A stretch of DNA of 47,354 bases from Bacteroidales bacterium. GTDB taxonomy: Bacteria; Bacteroidota; Bacteroidia; Bacteroidales; P3. The translations under genes and the position numbers were made by a program. This document shows, piece by piece, positions 30,348-37,903 of the stretch; position 1 is the stretch's first letter; each line of letters starts with the position of its first letter. The stretch spans positions 1-47,354 of the forward strand of contig JAGCYV010000049.1 in NCBI GenBank assembly GCA_017960605.1, written 5' to 3'. The notes below the pieces were generated by a model. It was given only the letters and a program-made list of their open reading frames with translations. It had not been told where the DNA came from and searched no databases.

Positions 30348-31330
30348 GCAAGCACGAGAAACATACCTACCGCTTCAACCCTCATACGCTGAAATATGAG
30401 AAGGTGTTTGTGTCGCTGCGCGACCAGGTGCGCCGCATCAGCTTCAGCGTGCTCTTCGGTGTGGTGCTGGGTGTGGTGCTTGTGTTTGTGGGCTTGCAGT
30501 TCATGGAAAGCCCCAAGGAACGGGCGATGGAACGCGAGCTGGCGCAATATCGCCGGCAGACACGTCTGTTGGGCGACCGTGTGGAACGTGCCGAGAAGGT
30601 GCTGGAAAATATCGAGGAACGCGACAATGTGCTCTATCGCACCATCTTCGAGAGTGCACCCATCAGCGATGCTGAGCGTCACAGCGGTATCGGTGGTGTG
30701 GAACGCTATGCCGCATTCGACCAGATGGAGAGCGGAAAGTTGCTGAAGAACACAACCAAGCGTGTCGATGACCTCACGAAGCGGCTCTATGTTGAGTCGA
30801 AGTCGCTCGACGAGATTTACGAGATGGCCCGCACCAAGAACGAGCGTATGGCGGCTATGCCGGCCATCATGCCCATCGCCAAGAACCAGTGCAAGGTGGT
30901 GAGCGGATTCGGTTACCGATTCCATCCGCTGCTCCACTACCGCCGTCTGCATACGGGCATCGACATGACTGCCCGGCAGGGTACACCCGTCTATGCCACC
31001 GGCGACGGGGTGGTGCGTGTGGCAGGCCGCAACCCGCAGGGGTTGAGTGGCTATGGTGTGGTGGCGGTGGTCGATCACGGCTTTGGATTCCAGACCCTCT
31101 ATGCCCATTTACAGGGCGTCAAAGTCAGGGTGGGGCAGAAGGTGAAACGTGGCGAGCAGATAGGCACTGTGGGTAGTTCTGGCATTTCCACTGGTGTCCA
31201 TCTGCACTACGAAGTCATCCAGAACGGCAAGAAGGTCGATCCGGTCTATTATTTCTTCAACGACCTCACTCCCGAGGAATACGAGGAGGTGCTCGATCTG
31301 GCCCGCCAGGAGAACCAGTCGATGAGTTAG
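30344..31330 (+). CDS. M23 family peptidase (membrane-anchored murein endopeptidase)
   Basis: A 328-residue inner-membrane protein with a periplasmic LytM/M23 zinc peptidase domain, likely cutting peptidoglycan cross-links or acting as an activator. A short basic cytoplasmic tail is followed by one membrane helix (SVLFGVVLGVVLVFVGLQF), a coiled coil (about 60-95), and the catalytic domain with FGYRFHPLLHYRRLHTGIDM (the His and Asp ligands) and GVHLHYEV (HxH). All four expected metal-site residues are visible. The start is TTG at 30344, overlapping the preceding stop (TTGA). The TAG stop lies at the edge of a period-7 array. Confidence 0.9.
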   Translation: MSKHEKHTYRFNPHTLKYEKVFVSLRDQVRRISFSVLFGVVLGVVLVFVGLQFMESPKERAMERELAQYRRQTRLLGDRVERAEKVLENIEERDNVLYRTIFESAPISDAERHSGIGGVERYAAFDQMESGKLLKNTTKRVDDLTKRLYVESKSLDEIYEMARTKNERMAAMPAIMPIAKNQCKVVSGFGYRFHPLLHYRRLHTGIDMTARQGTPVYATGDGVVRVAGRNPQGLSGYGVVAVVDHGFGFQTLYAHLQGVKVRVGQKVKRGEQIGTVGSSGISTGVHLHYEVIQNGKKVDPVYYFFNDLTPEEYEEVLDLARQENQSMS

Positions 31331-31352
31331 TGTTTAGCGTTCAGCGTTTAGT
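31325..31352. repeat. period-7 array between the M23 gene and ispH
   Basis: Four 7-base units (AGTTAGT, GTTTAGC, GTTCAGC, GTTTAGT). The first unit contains the TAG stop of the M23 gene, and the array ends directly before the ispH ATG. Confidence 0.85.
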
Positions 31353-31353
31353 T

Positions 31354-32217
31354 ATGGAGGTTAGGATTGACGAGCATGCAGGCTACTGCTTCGGGGTGGT
31401 GAAGGCTATCGGTGCCGCTGAGGAACAGTTGGCACAGTCGGGCAGCCTCTACTGTCTGGGAGACATCGTGCACAACAGTGCTGAGGTGGAACGCCTGAAA
31501 CATAAAGGAATGCGGGTGATTGACCACTCCGACCTGCTGCGTTTGCCGCAGGGGAGCCGCGTGCTGATACGTGCCCATGGCGAGCCTCCCGCCACCTACC
31601 ATATGGCCCGCGAACGCGGCATCGAACTGATAGATGCCACCTGTCCCATTGTGCTGGCCCTGCAGGAGCGTATCCGTCTAGGATACAATGAGATGCAGGC
31701 CGTCGGAGGGCAGATAATCCTCTTTGGGAAACCCGGACACGCAGAGGTGATAGGCCTCAATGGGCAGTGTGACAGTTCTGCCATCATCGTCAGCCATCCC
31801 GACGAGTTGGATCATATCGACTTCAGCCGTCCCATTCGGCTCTACTCCCAAACCACCAAGAGCCGTGACGAGTACCGCCGACTCACAGCCAATATCGAAG
31901 CCCGATTGCCCCAAGGGGCTGACTTTGTGGCTTTCGATACCGTCTGCAACCGAGTGGCCAATCGCGCCAAAGAGTTGGAGACTTTCGCATGCAGCGTCGA
32001 TGTGTTGCTCTTCGTGGCGGGTGCCAACAGCAGCAACGGACGCTACCTCTACGAATACTGCTGTCACGTGCAACCCCGCACCCACCTCATCGCCACTGCC
32101 GACGAGCTGCAACCCGCATGGTTCGACGGCGCCTCCCGTGTGGGTATCAGCGGTGCCACTTCCACTCCCCGATGGCTCATGGAAGAGGTGGCGGAAAAGT
32201 TAAGAGTTAAGAGTTAA
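31354..32217 (+). CDS. ispH: 4-hydroxy-3-methylbut-2-enyl diphosphate reductase
   Basis: IspH (LytB) is the last enzyme of the non-mevalonate isoprenoid pathway and makes IPP and DMAPP through an iron-sulfur cluster. The three cluster cysteines are Cys12 (AGYCFGV), the Cys in DATCPIV and the Cys in DTVCNRV; catalytic and substrate motifs IRAHGEPP, GKPGHAEVIG and GISGATSTP are present. The 287-residue length is normal. I take the ATG at 31354; the frame is open upstream to a GTG at 31330, but that adds array-derived residues only. Its last codons (LRVKS) and TAA are formed by a period-7 array shared with the recF leader. Confidence 0.95.
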   Translation: MEVRIDEHAGYCFGVVKAIGAAEEQLAQSGSLYCLGDIVHNSAEVERLKHKGMRVIDHSDLLRLPQGSRVLIRAHGEPPATYHMARERGIELIDATCPIVLALQERIRLGYNEMQAVGGQIILFGKPGHAEVIGLNGQCDSSAIIVSHPDELDHIDFSRPIRLYSQTTKSRDEYRRLTANIEARLPQGADFVAFDTVCNRVANRAKELETFACSVDVLLFVAGANSSNGRYLYEYCCHVQPRTHLIATADELQPAWFDGASRVGISGATSTPRWLMEEVAEKLRVKS

Positions 32218-32222
32218 GAGTT
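32199..32222. repeat. period-7 array at the ispH/recF junction
   Basis: Three identical 7-base units GTTAAGA plus a partial fourth. It encodes the ispH C-terminus, contains its TAA and runs up to the recF ATG. Confidence 0.9.
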
Positions 32223-33326
32223 ATGGTACTGGACAGGCTGACATTGACCAACTTCAAGAATTACGGCGAGGCCGACATCGCCCTCTGCGGCAACGTGAAC
32301 TGCTTTGTGGGCAACAATGGTGCCGGCAAGACCAACCTTCTCGATGCCGTCTATTACCTCTCTTTCTGCAAGAGTTACTTCAATCCTGTCGATATACAGA
32401 ATATCCGCTTCGGACAGGACTTCTTCGCTATTCACGGCCATTACGGCGACAGTAGCGCCTCCTGCATTCTCAAACGCGGGCAGCCCAAGCAGATGCGATG
32501 GAACAAGAAGACCTGCAAGACCTTGATGGAGCACATCGGGCGCATCCCGCTCGTCATTGTGTCGCCCTCCGACCAGACTCTTATCACCGGCGGGAGCGAC
32601 GTGCGCCGCAAGTTCGTCGATGGCGTTATCTCGCAGACCGACCGCACCTACCTCGACCATCTGGTGCAATACACCAAAGCCCTTGACCAACGTAACCGTC
32701 TGCTTAAGCAGATGTGGGAGGACCGCCTGTGGGAGGATGGAATGGTCGAAGTGTGGGACGAACAGCTTGTGCGTCATGGGGAATACCTCTACGAGCGTCG
32801 CCGGCGATTTGTGGAGGACTTCCGTCCGCTGTTCCGTGAGTACTATGGCAGTATCGCTGGTGCCGACGAGCCCGGCGAGATTACCTACAATTGCATCGAC
32901 AAGCCGCTCGACCTCCAGCTTCGCGACAGCCGTCAGGCCGACAAATACTCGCAATACACCAATGTGGGACCTCACAAGGACGACTTCCTCTTCTCCTTCG
33001 ACCCGCAGTCGGAGGTCACCCTCAAGCGATTTGGCTCGCAGGGACAGCAGAAAAGTTTCGCCCTCGCCCTCAAGCTCGCCCAGTTCCAGTACATGAACGA
33101 CTGCCTCGGGGAGAAGCCCATCCTGCTCCTCGACGACATCTTCGACAAACTCGACCTGCTGCGAGTGAAACAACTCATCTCCTTGGTCGGCAGCGAGCGT
33201 TTCGGGCAGGTGCTTCTCACCGACACCCAACCCGGCCGCGTGCAGGCCATCTTCGACGAACTCCCGCAGCTCGAACACCGCGTGTTCGACGTACAGAAAG
33301 GAGAAATCCATGAACTGGGAAGATAG
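32223..33326 (+). CDS. recF: DNA replication and repair protein RecF
   Basis: RecF is an SMC-like ATPase that, with RecO and RecR, loads RecA at single-strand gaps. The 367-residue product has the expected LDRLTLTNFKNY start, Walker A VGNNGAGKTNLLDA, the signature region SQGQQKSFALALKLAQ (here GSQGQQKSF) and Walker B PILLLDDIFDKLD. Its 3' end overlaps the DciA-like gene by 17 bases. The position a few kilobases from dnaA keeps the ancestral origin-proximal linkage. Confidence 0.96.
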   Translation: MVLDRLTLTNFKNYGEADIALCGNVNCFVGNNGAGKTNLLDAVYYLSFCKSYFNPVDIQNIRFGQDFFAIHGHYGDSSASCILKRGQPKQMRWNKKTCKTLMEHIGRIPLVIVSPSDQTLITGGSDVRRKFVDGVISQTDRTYLDHLVQYTKALDQRNRLLKQMWEDRLWEDGMVEVWDEQLVRHGEYLYERRRRFVEDFRPLFREYYGSIAGADEPGEITYNCIDKPLDLQLRDSRQADKYSQYTNVGPHKDDFLFSFDPQSEVTLKRFGSQGQQKSFALALKLAQFQYMNDCLGEKPILLLDDIFDKLDLLRVKQLISLVGSERFGQVLLTDTQPGRVQAIFDELPQLEHRVFDVQKGEIHELGR

Positions 33327-33597
33327 GACCGCCGACTACTACATCCAGCGCATGCTGCGCCAGTGGAATTTCGGCGACCTGGCCACCGAGATGCAGGTGG
33401 AGCGCGCCTACCGCAAGCTCGCCGGCGACCTCATCGTCCGCTTCACCCAGAGCGTCAAATTCAAAAAAGGTACCCTGCGGCTGAAATACCTCACGGCTGC
33501 TCTGCGCCACGAGATGACCCTCCGCCGCGAAAGTTTCCGTCAGAAGATGAACGAGGAACTCGGCGCCGATGTGGTGAAGAAGATCGTCATCCTTTGA
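33310..33597 (+). CDS. DUF721 / DciA-like protein
   Basis: A 95-residue protein of the DUF721 family, whose best studied member, DciA, loads the replicative helicase in bacteria lacking DnaC. It has the short KH-like core with a helix (QVERAYRKLAGDLIVRFTQSV) and the strand-strand-helix LRLKYLTAALRHEMTLRRESF. It overlaps recF by 17 bases; recF-DUF721 adjacency is common in Bacteroidota. The family assignment rests on pattern and context; helicase loading here is inference. Confidence 0.75.
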   Translation: MNWEDRTADYYIQRMLRQWNFGDLATEMQVERAYRKLAGDLIVRFTQSVKFKKGTLRLKYLTAALRHEMTLRRESFRQKMNEELGADVVKKIVIL

Positions 33598-33622
33598 CCG
33601 ATTTGAGAAAGGGAGAGAGGAC

Positions 33623-33677
33623 CTCCCTTGTTACTCCTTTGTTACCCCTTTGTTAAGCCGTTGTTAAGCGCTTGTAA
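33623..33677. repeat. period-11 array between the DciA-like gene and an ABC exporter
   Basis: Five in-phase 11-base units (CTCCCTTGTTA, CTCCTTTGTTA, CCCCTTTGTTA, AGCCGTTGTTA, AGCGCTTGTAA). Its edges also form an 8-bp inverted repeat, CCTCCCTT (33622-33629) with AAGGGAGG (33676-33683). It occupies the 139-base gap, where I see no other element. Confidence 0.93.
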
Positions 33678-33736
33678 GGGAGGAATGGATATATTTTTAC
33701 AGCGGAACACAATATTATTATGCGTGGTGACGTTAT

Positions 33737-35380
33737 ATGCAAAATATCCGTTACCCGATGAAGAACCTATGGCAAGCTTTGATGATGGTGCGGCGCTGTG
33801 ATGTGGCGTCGTTCTGGCGTCGTGTGGTTTATGTGATGCTGCAGAGCCTGATTCCGGTGGCGGGGTTGTATGTGTTGAAACTGCTTGTGGATAGCATCAC
33901 CCAGGCGGTAGGTGGTGGCGGCGCGGAGCGCGTGCTTCCGTATCTGCTGGCGCTGGTGGCGTTGTTCCTTGCAGGACGAGTGGTGTCGGCGTTGAGCGGA
34001 GTGAACAACGACGTGCTGAGCCAGAGGCTGATAGATTATATGAGCGACCTGATGCAGCGTCAGGCGGCGCGGCTGGATTTGTCATACTACGACACACCGG
34101 AGTACCACGATACGCTGCATCGTGCGCAACAAGAGGTATCCACCCGTCCGGTGGCCGTATTGAACAACTTTATGGCGCTGCTGAGTGCCGTAGTTACTTT
34201 GTTGGGCATTGCGGCCCTGTTGGTGACGGCCTCGTGGTGGGTGTTGGTGATTATGGTGGTGGCGATGGTGCCCACGTTGGCGGTGCGTCTCTACAAAGCC
34301 CGGAGCATCTATCAGTTCCGTCGCGGCAACACGCAGCTCTACCGTCGCACGTCCTATTACGGCCAGTTGCTGACTTCGCGTCAGACGGCGGCCGAGATGC
34401 GTGCGTTCGGGTTGGCCGGGTGGTTCCGGAGGCTTTTCGTGGAATCGCGCCGGCTGCTGGTAGGACGGTTGCTCTCCATCTCGCGCCGACTGGGTGCGGC
34501 CGACATCTGCTGCGCCGTGATTGAAGCGGCGGCGATGCTGGTGGTGATATGGCTCCTCATACGTCAGACGTTGGCCGCCGCCATCACGCTGGGTGCCTTT
34601 GTGATGCTGTTGGAGGCTTTCCGCCGCGGACAGTCGCAGCTGAGCACGCTGGCGTCGTCTATCGCGGGGCTGTATGACAACCGTCTGTTTGTAGGCAATG
34701 TGTTTGAGTTTCTGGGTTTGGAGCCGGTGGTGCTGAACCCCGAGGAGCCGCTGCCGATGCCCGGGAGGGTGGAGAGCGTGGAGTTCAAGGAAGTGACGTT
34801 CCGCTATCCTCAAGGGAATCGCGATGTGCTGAGTCACTTTAACTTCCGCGCAGAGATGGGGGAGATAGCCCTCATCGAGGGTCGCAACGGTTTTGGAAAA
34901 TCTACGATGGTGAAACTCCTGCTGCGTCTGTACGACCCCTGCGAAGGGGCGGTGCTGATGAACGGCATAGACATAAGGCGATTCAACCTCGATGAACTGA
35001 GGAGCAGGGTGGGGGTGCTGTTTCAGGATTTTGTGCGATACAATTGCACCGCTGCCGAGAATATCGCCTTCGGATGCAGGGACAAGCAGCCGGCAGACGG
35101 CTGTCGGCAGGCGGCGGAGTTGGCCGGTGCCGCAGAGGTGGTGGAACAGCTGCCGCAGGGTGAGAACACGATGCTGGGACGCTTGTTCGACGGCGGCTGT
35201 GAGTTGAGTATGGGGCAATGGCAGCGGGTGGCGCTGGCGCGAGCTTTCCAATCGGACGCACCGCTGGTGATACTCGATGAGCCGTATGCCTGGCTCGATA
35301 CCAATGCTCGCCGCCATCTGACTGAAAGTCTCGAGGAGTTGAAGAAGGACAAGGTGGTGATTGTGATAAGTCATTCGTGA
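33737..35380 (+). CDS. ABC exporter (fused TMD-NBD), C-terminally truncated
   Basis: A 547-residue half-transporter with an N-terminal six-helix type 1 exporter domain (about 20-310) and a C-terminal ATPase domain. Walker A is EGRNGFGKSTM, the Q-loop GVLFQDF, the signature is ELSMGQWQRVALARA in place of LSGGQ, Walker B is PLVILDEPYAWLDT and the H-switch is in VIVISHS. The protein ends right after that switch histidine; homologues carry about 40-50 further residues including the last strand and helix. The stop TGA sits at the edge of a period-8 array leading to pepA. The substrate is unknown; the signature resembles peptide or bacteriocin exporters only loosely. Confidence 0.82.
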   Translation: MQNIRYPMKNLWQALMMVRRCDVASFWRRVVYVMLQSLIPVAGLYVLKLLVDSITQAVGGGGAERVLPYLLALVALFLAGRVVSALSGVNNDVLSQRLIDYMSDLMQRQAARLDLSYYDTPEYHDTLHRAQQEVSTRPVAVLNNFMALLSAVVTLLGIAALLVTASWWVLVIMVVAMVPTLAVRLYKARSIYQFRRGNTQLYRRTSYYGQLLTSRQTAAEMRAFGLAGWFRRLFVESRRLLVGRLLSISRRLGAADICCAVIEAAAMLVVIWLLIRQTLAAAITLGAFVMLLEAFRRGQSQLSTLASSIAGLYDNRLFVGNVFEFLGLEPVVLNPEEPLPMPGRVESVEFKEVTFRYPQGNRDVLSHFNFRAEMGEIALIEGRNGFGKSTMVKLLLRLYDPCEGAVLMNGIDIRRFNLDELRSRVGVLFQDFVRYNCTAAENIAFGCRDKQPADGCRQAAELAGAAEVVEQLPQGENTMLGRLFDGGCELSMGQWQRVALARAFQSDAPLVILDEPYAWLDTNARRHLTESLEELKKDKVVIVISHS

Positions 35381-35382
35381 AT

Positions 35383-35406
35383 AGTTATAAAGTTATAGAG
35401 ATTATG
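35383..35406. repeat. short period-8 array between the ABC exporter gene and pepA
   Basis: Three 8-base units (AGTTATAA, AGTTATAG, AGATTATG). The last unit contains the pepA ATG (35404-35406). Confidence 0.6.
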
Positions 35407-36849
35407 ATATACAATCTGAAATCGATAGATGCAAAGGACTTGAAGTCCGATATGCTTTTTCTTTACGGTGACGATGTGGCCGAGCGGGCGTTGCCGCTGA
35501 GTCGGAAGGAAATGGAACTGGTGAGGGAGCGCCGTGAGGAGAAGAAAGATTTTATGATGGCATTCGACCGTCTGCCGTATCATCTGTACCTGCTGTCGTT
35601 CGACAGCGAACGTCCGGCTCCCGAGTGTCAGGAGAAGTTGCGCCGCCAGATGACGGAGGTGCTCCGCAAGGCCGAGAATGACCGCGTGAAGGAGTTGGCC
35701 GTCACCGGTGAGGGTATCCTGCCCGAGGAGATGGTGGCTGCGGTAGAAGGCCTCACGCTGGCCGACTACAGCTTCGACCGCTACCGTAACAAAGAGGCCT
35801 ACCACTTGGGTACGCTGACGATCGACGGCCGCTACTTGAAGGCCGAGGAGCTGGAATCGGCACAGCGGCTGTGGAACCGCATCTATTGGTGCCGCGAGTG
35901 GGTGAACCTGCCGGTGCAGGACCTGAACGCGACGGCTTTTGCCGACGAGTTGGCCAGTATCGCCGCCGATTTCGACAACGTGAGCTGCACGGTGATGGAC
36001 AAGAAGAAGATTGAGTCGCTCAGGATGGGCGGCTTGCTGGCGGTGAACCGAGGAAGTGTGGATGAACCCCGCTTCGTGGTGCTGGAATATAAAGGAAGAA
36101 ACTCGAATGCTCCCATCTGTCTGGTGGGCAAGGGCATCATGTACGATACCGGCGGATTGAACATCAAGCCGGAGGATTATATGCAGGAGATGAAGAGCGA
36201 TATGGCCGGTGCCGCCACGATGGCGTCGGTGCTTTTCGCCGCCGCCGACAACCGTCTTCCGGTGCATCTGGTGGCCTTGCTGCCGCTGACCGACAACCGT
36301 CCGGGTTTCAACGCCTACGCCGCCGACGACATCCTGACCATGTATGACGGCACTACGGTGGAGGTCATCAACACCGATGCCGAAGGACGTCTGATTCTGG
36401 CCGACGCCATCGCCTATGCGGCCAAGAACTACAACCCCAGCCTCATCATCGATGCCGCCACGCTAACGGGAGCCGCCGTGCGGGCCATCTCTACCTTCGG
36501 TATCGCCGCCATGCAGCAGAATGCCGAGAATCCGCTGACGCTGATGAAACTGGTGGGAAACCAGGTCTATGAGCGGCTGGTGGAGTTCCCGATGTGGAGC
36601 GAATATGACGACCTGATCAAGAGTGAGATGGCCGACTTGCGCAACTGCGGCAACACTCCGCAGGCAGGCACCATCACGGCGGGCAAGTTCCTGGCTCACT
36701 TTGCCGGCAAAGTGCCCTTTATCCATCTCGACATCGCGGGTGTGGCCTATTTCACCAAACCCCAGCACTATTACCGCGTGGGCGCTTCGGGCTACGGTAT
36801 GCGCCTGCTCTACGCTTTCCTTCAAATGCAAGATATGTTTGACAAATAA
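35404..36849 (+). CDS. pepA: leucyl aminopeptidase (M17 family)
   Basis: A cytoplasmic two-metal aminopeptidase that removes N-terminal residues from peptides. The M17 signature NTDAEGRLILADA, the metal-site segment GKGIMYDTGGLNIKP and EMKSDMAGAATM are intact, giving the expected Lys, Asp and Glu ligands. The N-terminal domain (1-~170) is shorter and more divergent than in Escherichia coli PepA. I start at ATG 35404; a GTG upstream at 35377 would overlap the ABC gene and add nine array-derived residues. pdxA follows after 10 bases. Confidence 0.9.
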   Translation: MIYNLKSIDAKDLKSDMLFLYGDDVAERALPLSRKEMELVRERREEKKDFMMAFDRLPYHLYLLSFDSERPAPECQEKLRRQMTEVLRKAENDRVKELAVTGEGILPEEMVAAVEGLTLADYSFDRYRNKEAYHLGTLTIDGRYLKAEELESAQRLWNRIYWCREWVNLPVQDLNATAFADELASIAADFDNVSCTVMDKKKIESLRMGGLLAVNRGSVDEPRFVVLEYKGRNSNAPICLVGKGIMYDTGGLNIKPEDYMQEMKSDMAGAATMASVLFAAADNRLPVHLVALLPLTDNRPGFNAYAADDILTMYDGTTVEVINTDAEGRLILADAIAYAAKNYNPSLIIDAATLTGAAVRAISTFGIAAMQQNAENPLTLMKLVGNQVYERLVEFPMWSEYDDLIKSEMADLRNCGNTPQAGTITAGKFLAHFAGKVPFIHLDIAGVAYFTKPQHYYRVGASGYGMRLLYAFLQMQDMFDK

Positions 36850-36859
36850 TTGATACGAT

Positions 36860-37903
36860 ATGAGTAACAAAACCGATAGAAAAATACGAGTGGCCATCAC
36901 GCACGGCGATATCAACGGCGTGGGCTACGAAGTCATCCTGAAAACCTTTGGCGACAGCCGCATGTTCGACTTCTGCACCCCGGTGGTCTATGGTTCCACC
37001 AAGGTGGCTTCCTACCACAAGAAACTCCTCGCCTCGATGCCGCAGGAGATGACCTTCACTTCGGTGCGTGACGCCGCAGAGGCGCAGGACAGCAAGTTCA
37101 ACTTCATCAACCTCACGCAGGAGGAAATCAAGATAGACCTCGGGAAGAGTACCGAAGTGGCCGGCAAGTTGAGCCGCGAGAGCCTCAACCGGGCCTGTAA
37201 CGACCTCAAGGCGGGCAAGGTGGATGTGCTGGTGACCGCCCCCATCAACAAACGCAATATCCAAGCCAGCGACTTTGATTTCCCTGGCCATACCGAGTAC
37301 CTCTCGCACCAGTTCGGCAGCTCGAGCCTGATGTTCATGATTTGCGACCGCATCCGCATCGGTATCGTCACCAACCACTTGGCGCTGAAGGATGTGCCCA
37401 GTGCCCTTACGCATAATCTGCTCTTCGACAAGATGATGCTGATGAACGAGAGCCTGAAACGCGACTTTGGCATCACGCGACCCAAGATCGCTGTTCTCGC
37501 CCTCGACCCCCATGCCGGCGACGGTGGCGTCATCGGCGACTTCGACAAGCGGGTCATCCGCCCCGTCATCGACGAGGTGCAGGGTAAAGGGGTGCTGGCT
37601 TATGGCCCGTTCCCCAGCGACGGCTTCTTCGGCAACTCGGAGTTCAACAACTTTGACGGCGTGCTGGCCCTCTATCACGACCAGGGACTCATCCCCTTCA
37701 AGCTGATGTCCTTCACCGAAGGCGTCAACTACACCGCAGGGCTGCCGTATGTGCGTACCAGCCCCGCCCACGGCACCGCTTATGATATCGCCGGAAAGGA
37801 CAAAGCCAGCGAGCAGTCGTTCCGCTCGGCCGTCTATCTGGCTTGCAACATACTGAGGAACCGTCAGGAATACGACGAACTGAACGCCGACCCGCTGCAA
37901 TGA
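36860..37903 (+). CDS. pdxA: 4-hydroxythreonine-4-phosphate dehydrogenase
   Basis: PdxA oxidises 4-phosphohydroxy-L-threonine with NAD in DXP-dependent pyridoxal phosphate synthesis. The 347-residue product contains ITHGDINGVGYEVILK, DVLVTAPINKRNI, FPGHTEYLSHQF, and the three metal histidines in NHLALKDV, LDPHAGDGG and SPAHGTAYDIAGK. The TGA overlaps the polA start (ATGA). Length and motif order are normal for the Bacteroidota form. Confidence 0.94.
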   Translation: MSNKTDRKIRVAITHGDINGVGYEVILKTFGDSRMFDFCTPVVYGSTKVASYHKKLLASMPQEMTFTSVRDAAEAQDSKFNFINLTQEEIKIDLGKSTEVAGKLSRESLNRACNDLKAGKVDVLVTAPINKRNIQASDFDFPGHTEYLSHQFGSSSLMFMICDRIRIGIVTNHLALKDVPSALTHNLLFDKMMLMNESLKRDFGITRPKIAVLALDPHAGDGGVIGDFDKRVIRPVIDEVQGKGVLAYGPFPSDGFFGNSEFNNFDGVLALYHDQGLIPFKLMSFTEGVNYTAGLPYVRTSPAHGTAYDIAGKDKASEQSFRSAVYLACNILRNRQEYDELNADPLQ

